Position numbers and translations under genes: made by a program
The notes under the pieces: generated by a model
The model's input: only the letters and a program-made list of their open reading frames with translations
Databases searched by the model: none
Told to the model about the DNA's origin: nothing
DNA from: an uncultured Anaeroplasmataceae bacterium
GTDB lineage: Bacteria > Bacillota_I > Bacilli_A > Acholeplasmatales > Anaeroplasmataceae
Reading direction: 5' to 3'
Assembly: GCA_944325035.1 (NCBI GenBank)
Contig: CALUYM010000001.1
Span: 186,001-250,000, forward strand
DNA: 64,000 bases
Part shown: positions 44,537 to 53,518 of the stretch, one piece after another
Position numbering within the stretch: the stretch's first letter is position 1
Layout: each line of letters starts with the position of its first letter

Positions 44537-47053
44537 ATGTTTAAAAAATTATTTGATTCAGGATATAAAGAATTAAAGCGTTGCGAAAAAATTGCTCAAA
44601 AAGTTTTTTCTTTTGAAGCACAAATGTCGGCTCTTAGCGATGAAGAGTTACAAGCCAAAACGCCTTATTTTAAAGAACTATTAAAAAATGGTAAAACTTT
44701 AGATGACATTTTACCTGAAGCATATGCAGTTGTAAGAGAAGCTGCTTGGCGTGTAACAAGTAAGAAACCTTACTTTGTTCAAGTTTGTGGTGCGATTGCG
44801 ATTCATGGTGGAAATATAGCAGAAATGAAAACAGGTGAAGGAAAAACATTAACTGCTGTTATGCCTGCGTATTTAAATGCATTAAGTGGTGATGGGGTTC
44901 ATATTGTTACTGTAAATGAGTATCTAGCTGCTCGTGAAGTCGATGGAGAGATTGGACAAATTTATAAATTTTTAGGGTTAACAATTGGCTTAAATATTCG
45001 CGATTTGTCTCGTCAAGAGAAGCGTGAACAATATTCATGTGATATTTTATATTCAACAAACTCAGAATTAGGTTTTGATTATTTAAGAGATAATATGTCT
45101 GTGCGTGAAGAAGATTTAGTTCAAACCCGCGGTCTAAATTATGCTATTATTGACGAAGTAGACTCAATTTTAATTGATGAGGCTCGTACACCGTTGATTA
45201 TATCTGGAGGAGCTAAATCAAGTGTTCAAAGCTATGTATCAGCAGATTCTTTTGCTAAATCTCTAACTGAAGAAGACTATGAAATTGATATTGAATCAAA
45301 GACAATTCAACTATTAGAATCAGGAGTTTTAAAAGCTGAGAAGGCTTTCAATTTAAAAAATTTATATGAGATTGATAATGTATCGTTAGTTCATCGTATT
45401 AACAACGCTCTTAAAGCTAATTATATTTTCCAAAATGGCGTTGAATATATGGTTCAAGATGGTGAAATTGTAATTATTGATTCATTTACAGGTCGTGTTT
45501 TAAAAGGACGCCAATATAGTGAAGGTCTTCATCAAGCATTAGAGGCTAAAGAAGGTGTTGAAATTAAAAAGGAAACGGTTACAGTTGCTACTATTACTTA
45601 TCAAAACTTTTTCCGTATGTATAAAAAGTTATCAGGTATGACTGGTACAGCCAAAACGGAAGAAGAAGAATTCCGTAACATTTACAATATGTATGTTGTA
45701 ACAGTACCAACTAATAAACCGGTAATTCGTCAAGATATGCCTGATTTATTATTTGTTTCGCTTGAAGCAAAACTAAATGCATTAATTGAAGAGATTAAAA
45801 CGCGTCATGCAACTGGTCAACCAATTCTAATCGGTACAGTTTCAGTTGAATCTTCTGAAGTGATTTCACATCTACTTAATAAAGCAAATATTCCACATGA
45901 AGTATTAAACGCTAAAAACCATGCTCGTGAAGCTGAAATTATAGCAAAAGCTGGTGAAAAATATGCTGTTACACTTGCGACAAATATGGCAGGACGTGGT
46001 ACAGATATAAAACTTGCACCAGGAGTAAAAGAATTAGGTGGATTATGTGTTTTAGGTACAGAGCGTCATGAATCACGTCGAATTGATAATCAGTTACGTG
46101 GACGTTCAGGTCGTCAAGGTGATCCAGGTTATTCTCGTTTTTATATTTCGACAGAAGATGAATTATTAAAACGTTTTGCGGGAGATAGATTTAAACAACG
46201 TATTGATGTTGCGATTCGTTATTCTAATGGTGGGGATGACTCTAAACCGTTAGAATCGAAGTTATTTACAACAATGATTACAAACGCACAAACAAAAATT
46301 GAAGGTGTCAACTACGACTCTCGAAAAAATGTTTTAAAATATGACGATGTTATTCGTAAACAAAGAGAATTATTTTATGAACAAAGAATGCATGTAATTA
46401 AAGATAAATCAATTGAACCTATTGCTAAAAAATTAATGTTAGCTGGTGTGCAAAATGTTGCTTATTCCCATATGCATGAAGTTGGTCATAATAAATACAA
46501 TATTGATGATGCTGCTATTACAATTGATTTTAATGATAATTATTTTGGTCAAGGTAGTGTTGATATTGGTGTAATTCAAACCAAGGATGAAGTTGAGATT
46601 ATTGAATATTTATCAGATATAGCAATCAAGAAGCTTGAAGATAAAAAAGAATCAATTGATGAAGATGTGTATCAAGAATTTTTAAAAGTAATTGTTTTAC
46701 GTGTCTTCGATACTCATTGGACAACACATATTGATAAAATGTCAGAACTTCGACAAGCAGTATCCCTACAATCCTATGCTCAACAAAACCCATTCCAACT
46801 ATATCAAAAGAGTGGTGTAGAATTATTTAACAATTTGATGAAGAAAATTGAAAATGATGTATTACGTTATTTGATGTTTGCACAAATAAGATCAAATCTT
46901 GAGCGCAAGGACATGTCTGAAAATACAGTTACAAATGATTCTAAGGGTGGCGAAATTAAACGCGCTCCAAAAAAGAATTTGGTAGAAGTTGGACGTAATG
47001 ATTTATGCCCTTGTGGTTCAGGTAAAAAATATAAATATTGTCATGGACGTTAA
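44537..47053 (+). CDS. secA: Preprotein translocase ATPase SecA
   Basis: An 838-residue motor that drives proteins through SecYEG. Walker A MKTGEGKT (97-104), DEVDSILIDEAR, the preprotein-binding and scaffold domains, and the C-terminal zinc motif CPCGSGKKYKYCHGR are present. It is full length. It starts after GGTGAGGG. Confidence 0.97.
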   Translation: MFKKLFDSGYKELKRCEKIAQKVFSFEAQMSALSDEELQAKTPYFKELLKNGKTLDDILPEAYAVVREAAWRVTSKKPYFVQVCGAIAIHGGNIAEMKTGEGKTLTAVMPAYLNALSGDGVHIVTVNEYLAAREVDGEIGQIYKFLGLTIGLNIRDLSRQEKREQYSCDILYSTNSELGFDYLRDNMSVREEDLVQTRGLNYAIIDEVDSILIDEARTPLIISGGAKSSVQSYVSADSFAKSLTEEDYEIDIESKTIQLLESGVLKAEKAFNLKNLYEIDNVSLVHRINNALKANYIFQNGVEYMVQDGEIVIIDSFTGRVLKGRQYSEGLHQALEAKEGVEIKKETVTVATITYQNFFRMYKKLSGMTGTAKTEEEEFRNIYNMYVVTVPTNKPVIRQDMPDLLFVSLEAKLNALIEEIKTRHATGQPILIGTVSVESSEVISHLLNKANIPHEVLNAKNHAREAEIIAKAGEKYAVTLATNMAGRGTDIKLAPGVKELGGLCVLGTERHESRRIDNQLRGRSGRQGDPGYSRFYISTEDELLKRFAGDRFKQRIDVAIRYSNGGDDSKPLESKLFTTMITNAQTKIEGVNYDSRKNVLKYDDVIRKQRELFYEQRMHVIKDKSIEPIAKKLMLAGVQNVAYSHMHEVGHNKYNIDDAAITIDFNDNYFGQGSVDIGVIQTKDEVEIIEYLSDIAIKKLEDKKESIDEDVYQEFLKVIVLRVFDTHWTTHIDKMSELRQAVSLQSYAQQNPFQLYQKSGVELFNNLMKKIENDVLRYLMFAQIRSNLERKDMSENTVTNDSKGGEIKRAPKKNLVEVGRNDLCPCGSGKKYKYCHGR

Positions 47054-47076
47054 AAAAAGCTCGTATGAGCTTTTTT
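47053..47076 (+). terminator. Terminator of secA
   Basis: Perfect stem AAAAAAGCTC / GAGCTTTTTT with a GTAT loop. Confidence 0.9.
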
Positions 47077-47145
47077 GACTAAAAAGTCATTTTTTTGTTT
47101 AGATAATAAACAAAATATTATAATATAATATGTGGGGTGAAGATA

Positions 47146-48240
47146 ATGGAAAAATATGAGATTAATCGCTATTTAGAAAATTTTAAAACTAAGATCGATG
47201 ATTTCTGCGTGGCTTTAAGAATTAGTCAACTTGAAAAAGAGTTGCCTGACTATGAAGCAAAAGTCGCTGATCCAAACCTATGGAATGATTCAGCTAATGC
47301 TCAAGCAATTATTACAAAATATAATCAAATTAAAGGAAAACTTAATTTGTATAGAGAATTAAAAAATCGTTATGACGATTTGAATGAGTTAGTATTAAAC
47401 CAAGATAGTGATGAGGGTGTATTAGAATTAATTGAAGAAGAAATAATCTCATTAAATAAAAGTTTAGAAGAATTAGAAGTTGAAGTTACATTATCATCAC
47501 CTTATGATGATAATGGTTGCATTCTAGAATTTCATCCAGGCGCTGGTGGAACTGAGTCAATGGACTGGGCTTCAATGTTATTTAGAATGTATCAACATTA
47601 TGCTAATAAAAAAGGCTTTAAATTTAATGTTATCGACTATCAACCTGGTGAGGCAGGAATTAAATCAGCAACTGTAGAAATTACTGGTCCATATGCTTAT
47701 GGATATTTAAAAGGAGAACGAGGTGTTCATCGCTTAGTAAGAATTTCGCCATTTGATACTAATAAAAGACGACATACATCATTTGCAAGTATTGATGTAG
47801 CACCAGTTATTGAAAACAATGATGAAATTGTTGTCAAAGATGAAGATATTAGAATTGATACATATTGTTCATCTGGAGCTGGCGGTCAAGGTGTTAATAC
47901 AACCTATTCCGCAGTTAGAGTTACTCATATACCAACTAACATTGTTGTAACATGCCAACAAGAACGCAGTCAAATAAAGAATAAAGAACTTGCTTTAAAA
48001 GTTTTAAAATCAAAATTATTTGAATTAAAGATTCAAAAAGAAGAAGAAGAGATTCGCAAATTAAAAGGAGAACAAATGGACATTGGATTTGGATCTCAAA
48101 TAAGATCTTACGTTTTTTGTCCATATACTTTAGTAAAAGACCACCGGACTAATTGTGAAACAGGTAATATTGAAGCGGTAATGAACGGTGAAATCGAAGA
48201 TTTTACACGTGCATATCTAAAAATGAATGCGTCTAAATAA
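47146..48240 (+). CDS. prfB: Peptide chain release factor 2, without programmed frameshift
   Basis: Stops translation at UGA and UAA. The 364-residue protein has the stop-codon recognition motif SPF (201-203) and GGQ (246-248). In most bacteria prfB contains an in-frame UGA near codon 25 that is bypassed by +1 frameshift. Here the frame is continuous and the usual CTTTGAC is absent (FCVALRISQLEKEL). Start at the ATG at 47146, which has GGGGTGA just before; an in-frame GTG at 47137 is also possible. Confidence 0.95.
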   Translation: MEKYEINRYLENFKTKIDDFCVALRISQLEKELPDYEAKVADPNLWNDSANAQAIITKYNQIKGKLNLYRELKNRYDDLNELVLNQDSDEGVLELIEEEIISLNKSLEELEVEVTLSSPYDDNGCILEFHPGAGGTESMDWASMLFRMYQHYANKKGFKFNVIDYQPGEAGIKSATVEITGPYAYGYLKGERGVHRLVRISPFDTNKRRHTSFASIDVAPVIENNDEIVVKDEDIRIDTYCSSGAGGQGVNTTYSAVRVTHIPTNIVVTCQQERSQIKNKELALKVLKSKLFELKIQKEEEEIRKLKGEQMDIGFGSQIRSYVFCPYTLVKDHRTNCETGNIEAVMNGEIEDFTRAYLKMNASK

Positions 48241-49109
48241 TGACTAAACATAAATTAATTCAATATGTAGAAATTATAATTGGTGTGATTTTACTTGATT
48301 TAGCTTACTTTTTCTTTTTTGAACCAGCATCATTAGTGACAGGTGGAATTATGGGATTATCAATTTTAATTGATGATTATCTCCCTTTTTCTCCTTCAGT
48401 TTTTATGTATATTTGTAATATTACTCTTTTAATTATTGCCTTATTTGCATTGGGTAAGGATTTCTTTATTAAAACAATATTTGCCTCTATTTTCTCCCCT
48501 ACTGTTGTTCTAATTTTAGAAAATTTATGTGAACCAACATGGTTTTTATCATCAGTTAATCCCGCCAATTGGTATTTTATATCAATGTTAGTAGCTAGCC
48601 CTTTGACTGCTTTAGGCTTAGGTTTATGTTTAAGAGCTCACGGTTCAACTGGTGGCATGGACATACTACAAAAAATAATGTCTAAGTATTTGCATATACC
48701 ATATTCAAAAACAATGTATTTAACAGATTGGTTGATTGTTATTTTATCTGGTTTTTTTGTAGAATCAAACCATTTATTTTCAATTGAATGCGTTGTCTAC
48801 GGGGTTTTAAGTGTATTAATTATCGGTTATGTAGTTGATTATGTGGTATTAAATGCCAAAACAAGACGTACTGCTTATATTATTACAAAAGAACCAGATA
48901 AAATGAAGCAAATGATTTATGATAAAATCGGACGCGGAGTAACTGAATGTGATGTTCGTGGTGGATATGAACAAAAAAATATGGTGATGTTAATTTGTAC
49001 ACTTGATGTAAATGAAGCTTATCGCCTTCAAGATTATATTAAGCAAATTGACTCAACATCATTTACTTTTATGACAAAAACAAAAGAAGTCGTAGGTGAA
49101 TTTGAGTGA
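48240..49109 (+). CDS. YitT family membrane protein (DUF161/DUF2179)
   Basis: A 289-residue membrane protein: about five to six hydrophobic segments in residues 1-200 (FEPASLVTGGIMGLSIL; GSTGGMDIL), then a cytoplasmic DUF2179 domain (from YIITKEPDKMKQMIYDKIGRGVTE). Function unknown in the family; transport or signalling is guessed. It starts on the prfB stop and overlaps recX by 4 bases. Confidence 0.9.
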   Translation: MTKHKLIQYVEIIIGVILLDLAYFFFFEPASLVTGGIMGLSILIDDYLPFSPSVFMYICNITLLIIALFALGKDFFIKTIFASIFSPTVVLILENLCEPTWFLSSVNPANWYFISMLVASPLTALGLGLCLRAHGSTGGMDILQKIMSKYLHIPYSKTMYLTDWLIVILSGFFVESNHLFSIECVVYGVLSVLIIGYVVDYVVLNAKTRRTAYIITKEPDKMKQMIYDKIGRGVTECDVRGGYEQKNMVMLICTLDVNEAYRLQDYIKQIDSTSFTFMTKTKEVVGEFE

Positions 49110-49717
49110 TTAGGGTTTTAAGTTTATTTTTTAACAAAGGAATTTATGAAGTAACATTTACAAATGGTGAAGTTTTAAGATGTAATGAAGAATTAATATT
49201 AAAATATCGTCTAGTTAAAGATAAAGAAATAACAGAAGAAACTTTTTTATTAATATTAGAAGACTCAAAGTGGTATCATTTTTATCAAAAAGCAATTAAC
49301 TACTTAAGTCGTGGACTAAAATCTTCTTATAAGGTTTATTTGTATTTAAAAGAAAAAGAAGTTTCTGATGAGGAGATTATAAAAGTAATTGAACTTCTAA
49401 AAAAGAATAACATTTTAAATGACGGACTTTATTTTGAAACTTTAACGGAACAATACATCCGTAATGGTTATGGTAGTTTATACATAAAACAAAAAGGTTT
49501 ATTAGAAAGAATAGATAGTGCAATCATAAGTGATATCTTATCAAAAGTTGATAGAGATATGTATGTTGAAAATGCAATGAAATTATATATCAAAAAGAAA
49601 AGTATTAATCAAGCTAATTTGACTTACAATGAGAAACAAAAAATAAAGCGATATCTATATAGTAGGGGATATGACTTTGATATTATCGAAATTGTAATGC
49701 GTGAGGAGTCAAGATGA
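49106..49717 (+). CDS. recX: Regulatory protein RecX
   Basis: A 203-residue modulator of RecA filaments. The helical repeats show as AINYLSRGLKSSYKVYLYLK, LKKNNILNDGLYFETLTEQY and YLYSRGYDFDIIEIVM, typical RecX three-helix units. It starts at GTG inside the yitT stop and overlaps the MutS-like gene by 4 bases. No recA in the window. Confidence 0.85.
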   Translation: MIRVLSLFFNKGIYEVTFTNGEVLRCNEELILKYRLVKDKEITEETFLLILEDSKWYHFYQKAINYLSRGLKSSYKVYLYLKEKEVSDEEIIKVIELLKKNNILNDGLYFETLTEQYIRNGYGSLYIKQKGLLERIDSAIISDILSKVDRDMYVENAMKLYIKKKSINQANLTYNEKQKIKRYLYSRGYDFDIIEIVMREESR

Positions 49718-51471
49718 AAAAAGACAAAATTTTAGATTTAACTCAAAAATATGAAAGAATAAAAAAAGAAAACGAAATAATTAAAAATAGAATATCTTAT
49801 ATTAGATTATTTATATTTCTTCTAATTATAATCTCTTTAATACTATTTTTTATTTATTATAAATACATGATTATCTTTCCAATTATTACGATCGGAGCCT
49901 TTATTTATGTCAGTTTTATTCATAGAAAATATTTTATTATAGTTGATGATGCAACATTTAAATTATCGGTACTAAAAGCATATTTAAATCGGTTTGATGA
50001 TTCATTTAAGAAAAATTCAGATTCAGGTCTAGATTTAAAAAGTGATTCTTATTTAGAATCTGACTTAGATATTTATGGTAAATCAAGTTTATTTTCTTAT
50101 TTATCATTTGCTAAAACACCCTATGGAAGAAAATTTTTAAGTGATGCATTAAAAGGAAATATAATTAAAGAAGACAAATTATTAAGACGTCAAGAAGCAA
50201 TTAAAGAGTTAACTGAAAATTTTGAAACAACACTTACAATTGAAGCGGCCTCTTTTAAATTTAGTGGAATAAATGATTCTAAGAAAATTTCAATTTTAGA
50301 AAATGCATTTAACTTAGTTTCAAATGATATAATCTTTAATAAAAAGACTTTATTTATAAATGTTTTATTATTTATCATATTAATAATTTCTATTGCCCTA
50401 GCAGTTCTAAAAATGGTTAACCCATATATTCCATTAGTTGTATTAGTTGTTAATTATATTATTAGTCGAATGATATTTGCTAATATAAAGCCAGTTTCAG
50501 ATGCTTTTGTGCAAGTAAATGATATCTTTTATGGATACAATTATTTACTAGATGCTGTTAATTCATCAGAATTTAAAAGCGAAGAGCTAGTCAAGCTTCA
50601 ACGAGATACTAAAAAACTAAGTGCTCATGCCATTAAGCATTTTAGGATGTTATCGTCAATTGTTTCAACAAGGAACAACTTCATTTTTGGTTTTATTTTA
50701 AATGGAATTTTCTTATTAGATGGTGTTATAATCTATCTTTTTAAAGAATGGCAAAAAAAATATCACCGTGATTTTGAGCGTGCAATTAAAAATATTGGAC
50801 ATTTTGAAGAATTAATTTCTTTAGCGACAATCGGGATTGTTAAAGAGGATAGTACAACGCCAAAAGTTAGTAATATTTTTACATTTAGAGGTATAAAGCA
50901 TCCTTTAATTGAAGAAAAAAAATGTGTTGCTAATGACTTTATGTTTAAAGGAACTAATATAATTACTGGGTCAAATATGTCAGGTAAGACGACTTTCATG
51001 AGATCTATTGGTGTTAACTATCTTCTATTCTTGAGTGGGTCAGAAGTATCATCGCTTAAGTTTGAAGCACCAATTGCTAAGCTATTTACTTCTATGAAAG
51101 TTGTTGATGACGTTAATAATAACATTTCAACATTTTATGGTGAGATATTGAGAGTAAAAGAAATCTGTTTATATTTAAAAACAAATGAGCCGATGATTGT
51201 TTTAATAGATGAAATATTTAAAGGAACTAATACGAAAGATAGAATTACTGGTGCTTTTGCAGTTGCTGAAAAGTTAATAAAAGGCAATGCTCTTGCAATT
51301 ATTACAACTCATGATAGTGAATTGTGTGAAATCAAAGGCGTATCTAACTTTTATTTTCTAGAGCATTATGAAAAGGATAAAATTGCTTTTGATTACAAAA
51401 TTAGAACAGGTGTATCTAACACAAGAAATGCAATATACTTATTGAAAATGGCAGGTGTCATTGAAGAATAG
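49714..51471 (+). CDS. Membrane-anchored MutS-like ATPase
   Basis: A 585-residue protein with the MutS-type ATPase module at its C-terminus: Walker A GSNMSGKTT (419-427), Walker B IDEIFKGTN (498-506) and an HDSELCEI-type histidine region. Two hydrophobic helices (about 28-48 and 50-70) open the protein, and two more lie at about 210-245, so it should be embedded in the membrane. The mismatch-recognition and clamp domains of MutS are absent. These MutS-related membrane ATPases occur in Firmicutes with no known function. It overlaps recX by 4 bases and ends at a terminator. Confidence 0.85.
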   Translation: MKKDKILDLTQKYERIKKENEIIKNRISYIRLFIFLLIIISLILFFIYYKYMIIFPIITIGAFIYVSFIHRKYFIIVDDATFKLSVLKAYLNRFDDSFKKNSDSGLDLKSDSYLESDLDIYGKSSLFSYLSFAKTPYGRKFLSDALKGNIIKEDKLLRRQEAIKELTENFETTLTIEAASFKFSGINDSKKISILENAFNLVSNDIIFNKKTLFINVLLFIILIISIALAVLKMVNPYIPLVVLVVNYIISRMIFANIKPVSDAFVQVNDIFYGYNYLLDAVNSSEFKSEELVKLQRDTKKLSAHAIKHFRMLSSIVSTRNNFIFGFILNGIFLLDGVIIYLFKEWQKKYHRDFERAIKNIGHFEELISLATIGIVKEDSTTPKVSNIFTFRGIKHPLIEEKKCVANDFMFKGTNIITGSNMSGKTTFMRSIGVNYLLFLSGSEVSSLKFEAPIAKLFTSMKVVDDVNNNISTFYGEILRVKEICLYLKTNEPMIVLIDEIFKGTNTKDRITGAFAVAEKLIKGNALAIITTHDSELCEIKGVSNFYFLEHYEKDKIAFDYKIRTGVSNTRNAIYLLKMAGVIEE

Positions 51472-51492
51472 GACTCTAGTCCTATTTTTTTT
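51467..51492 (+). terminator. Terminator of the prfB-recX-mutS-like operon
   Basis: Perfect stem AATAGGACT / AGTCCTATT with a two-base loop and T run. It overlaps the last codon. Confidence 0.85.
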
Positions 51493-51499
51493 ATAAAAA

Positions 51500-51520
51500 A
51501 AAAGAACCATAAGGTTCCTA
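51500..51520 (-). terminator. Terminator of the HAD gene
   Basis: On the minus strand GGAACC, loop TTAT, GGTTCT, then a T run; a short stem. Confidence 0.7.
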
Positions 51521-52333
51521 AAATTGGTCAATATTTTGATCAATTTTTTGTAAAAATTTTAAAACTCCTTTATTATTGTTATCAAAATCGGTTACGTATT
51601 TAGCTTTATTTTTAACTTCTGGCAATGAATTTATCATAGCTACCGTGATACCATTTAAACATAACATAGGGATATCTACATCGCCATCACCAAAAACAAT
51701 TAAATCTTGTTCATTACGTTTTAATTTCATTAACAATTCTAAAATGGCATAAGCCTTATTAGTGTTTTTTAAGGTTAAAATTGTAATTGAATAATCACGA
51801 TCATGTCCGTATTCGAATAAGTTAATTTCATCATCATATTTTTTTACTTCATTAAAAAATTTTTCTTTTTCACTATTTTTTAAAATAAAATAGATACTAT
51901 TAGGACTTTCAAGTTCTATCTCGTCAAAACTACCTTCAATCAAAATACTATTTTCGTTAATTTTATATAAAAAACTTAAAATATCGAGTTTATTATAAAT
52001 AAATAATTTTTGTTTAAATGAATAAAAGGCACTAACAATAATATCTTTTGTAGATGTAAAAATCGCTTTTAGTTTTGAAATAGAAATTGACATGCAAACA
52101 CCGGGGCTTCCATCAAAAAAATCTAGTGCACCACCATTATTGGATATAATTGGGCCTTTTAAACCATACTTATCATGAATGATTGATAAATCATGATATC
52201 CTCTAGAAGAAGCCAAAACGATAATATTATTTTTTTCTAATTCTTGTAAATATTCAATCGTCTCAGTATCTGGGATATTATTTGAAGGAAGAAGCGTTCC
52301 GTCTACATCTAAGACAATAATCTTATTCTTCAC
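51518..52333 (-). CDS. Cof-type HAD phosphatase
   Basis: A 271-residue HAD-superfamily phosphatase with a C2B cap. VLDVDGTLLPSNN carries the nucleophile Asp9 and the acid/base Asp11; the C-terminal FGDGDVDIPML binds magnesium. Family members dephosphorylate sugar phosphates, FMN or PLP; the specificity is not set by sequence. Convergent with the MutS-like gene and divergent from 52602. Confidence 0.92.
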   Translation of the reverse strand: MKNKIIVLDVDGTLLPSNNIPDTETIEYLQELEKNNIIVLASSRGYHDLSIIHDKYGLKGPIISNNGGALDFFDGSPGVCMSISISKLKAIFTSTKDIIVSAFYSFKQKLFIYNKLDILSFLYKINENSILIEGSFDEIELESPNSIYFILKNSEKEKFFNEVKKYDDEINLFEYGHDRDYSITILTLKNTNKAYAILELLMKLKRNEQDLIVFGDGDVDIPMLCLNGITVAMINSLPEVKNKAKYVTDFDNNNKGVLKFLQKIDQNIDQF

Positions 52334-52601
52334 AAAATCACACTCCTGCTTTTAAAATTTATACGTTTTATTTTACTAGATATTTAAGGTAAAATTTGTC
52401 TAACTTTAAAATTGGTATATTATTTATTATCTCATAATTAGTATGAATTTTCAAGCATTGATAGTTTATTATATTAAAAATCAATAAGGCATTATATCAT
52501 ATATTTTCAAAGAATTTGATATTAAAATAGATAATTTAAATAATTGTTTCTTTAATATAAACTTAATTTATTGTATAATATCTTCAATAGGAGGAGATGA
52601 A

Positions 52602-53507
52602 ATGATTTTAGCTTTTTTAATTCAGTTTAATCTTTCCCTTTTATTTAGTTTTTTAATTGGTGTAGGTGTCGGATTAGCGGTTATGTCAGTTGGATACTTA
52701 ATTTTAGTCTTATCTTCAATGAAAAGCGAAAAATATATCGTTGAAACTCAAGTTAAAGATGTAAATGATCAAGAGATTTTTGATATCATTAAAGAAACTC
52801 AAGAAATGTTCAAGGATGAAAATTTAAAAGGAATTCAATCAAATATTGCTTATGCTAAAGATTTATCTGTTGAGTTAGTTTTAAATATTGCTAGAAAATT
52901 TTTTCCTGAATCGAAACATCCACTATACGAATTATCGATAAATGAAGTGTTAATGCTTGGAACATATATTTCAAAGCGTTTAGATGAAGTTCTTGATTTT
53001 AAAGGACTCCGTATTTTACGTAAGTTAAAGATTTCTACTATTGTAAGCTTTACTGAGGTTAAGGAAAAGATTGAGGCAAATTCAATTGTAAAAGCTACTA
53101 AAAAATATAAAATTATGGAAGCTTTATCAGCGACTAAAAAAGTCATTAATATAGTCAATCCAGTCTATTGGGCACGTAAATTTTTAATAGATACTACATT
53201 AAGTGTAGTTATAAAAAAATTATGTCTAGTCTTAATTGGAGTTGTTGGTGAAGAAACATATAAAATTTATTCCAAATCAGTTTTTGATCGTGAAGTTGAA
53301 ATTGATACAGGTGTTAATGAAATTGTATCGGATATTGAAGCTGATTTAGAGGCTGATTTAAAAGATACAAATCGTGTTGATTTAGAAATGGAACTGCATA
53401 AAAGCATTGATGAGTCACTTTTAAGATTAGATGTCCCAAAATCAGACATTGTTAAAGAAGAGCCAAAGAAGAAATCATTTTTCTCACGGTTTAGAAAAAA
53501 ATCATAG
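52602..53507 (+). CDS. Uncharacterised membrane-anchored protein paired with the FtsK-like translocase
   Basis: A 301-residue protein of no family I recognise. One hydrophobic segment (about 2-37) anchors it, and a soluble helical domain follows (about 60-230). The tail is acidic (GVNEIVSDIEADLEADLKD) and then strongly basic (KKKSFFSRFRKKS). GGAGGAG precedes the start. The next gene, the soluble DNA translocase, starts 11 bases after it, so both are one unit. A role as membrane tether or partner of the translocase is inference. Confidence 0.65.
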   Translation: MILAFLIQFNLSLLFSFLIGVGVGLAVMSVGYLILVLSSMKSEKYIVETQVKDVNDQEIFDIIKETQEMFKDENLKGIQSNIAYAKDLSVELVLNIARKFFPESKHPLYELSINEVLMLGTYISKRLDEVLDFKGLRILRKLKISTIVSFTEVKEKIEANSIVKATKKYKIMEALSATKKVINIVNPVYWARKFLIDTTLSVVIKKLCLVLIGVVGEETYKIYSKSVFDREVEIDTGVNEIVSDIEADLEADLKDTNRVDLEMELHKSIDESLLRLDVPKSDIVKEEPKKKSFFSRFRKKS

Positions 53508-53518
53508 GAGTTGGTGGT

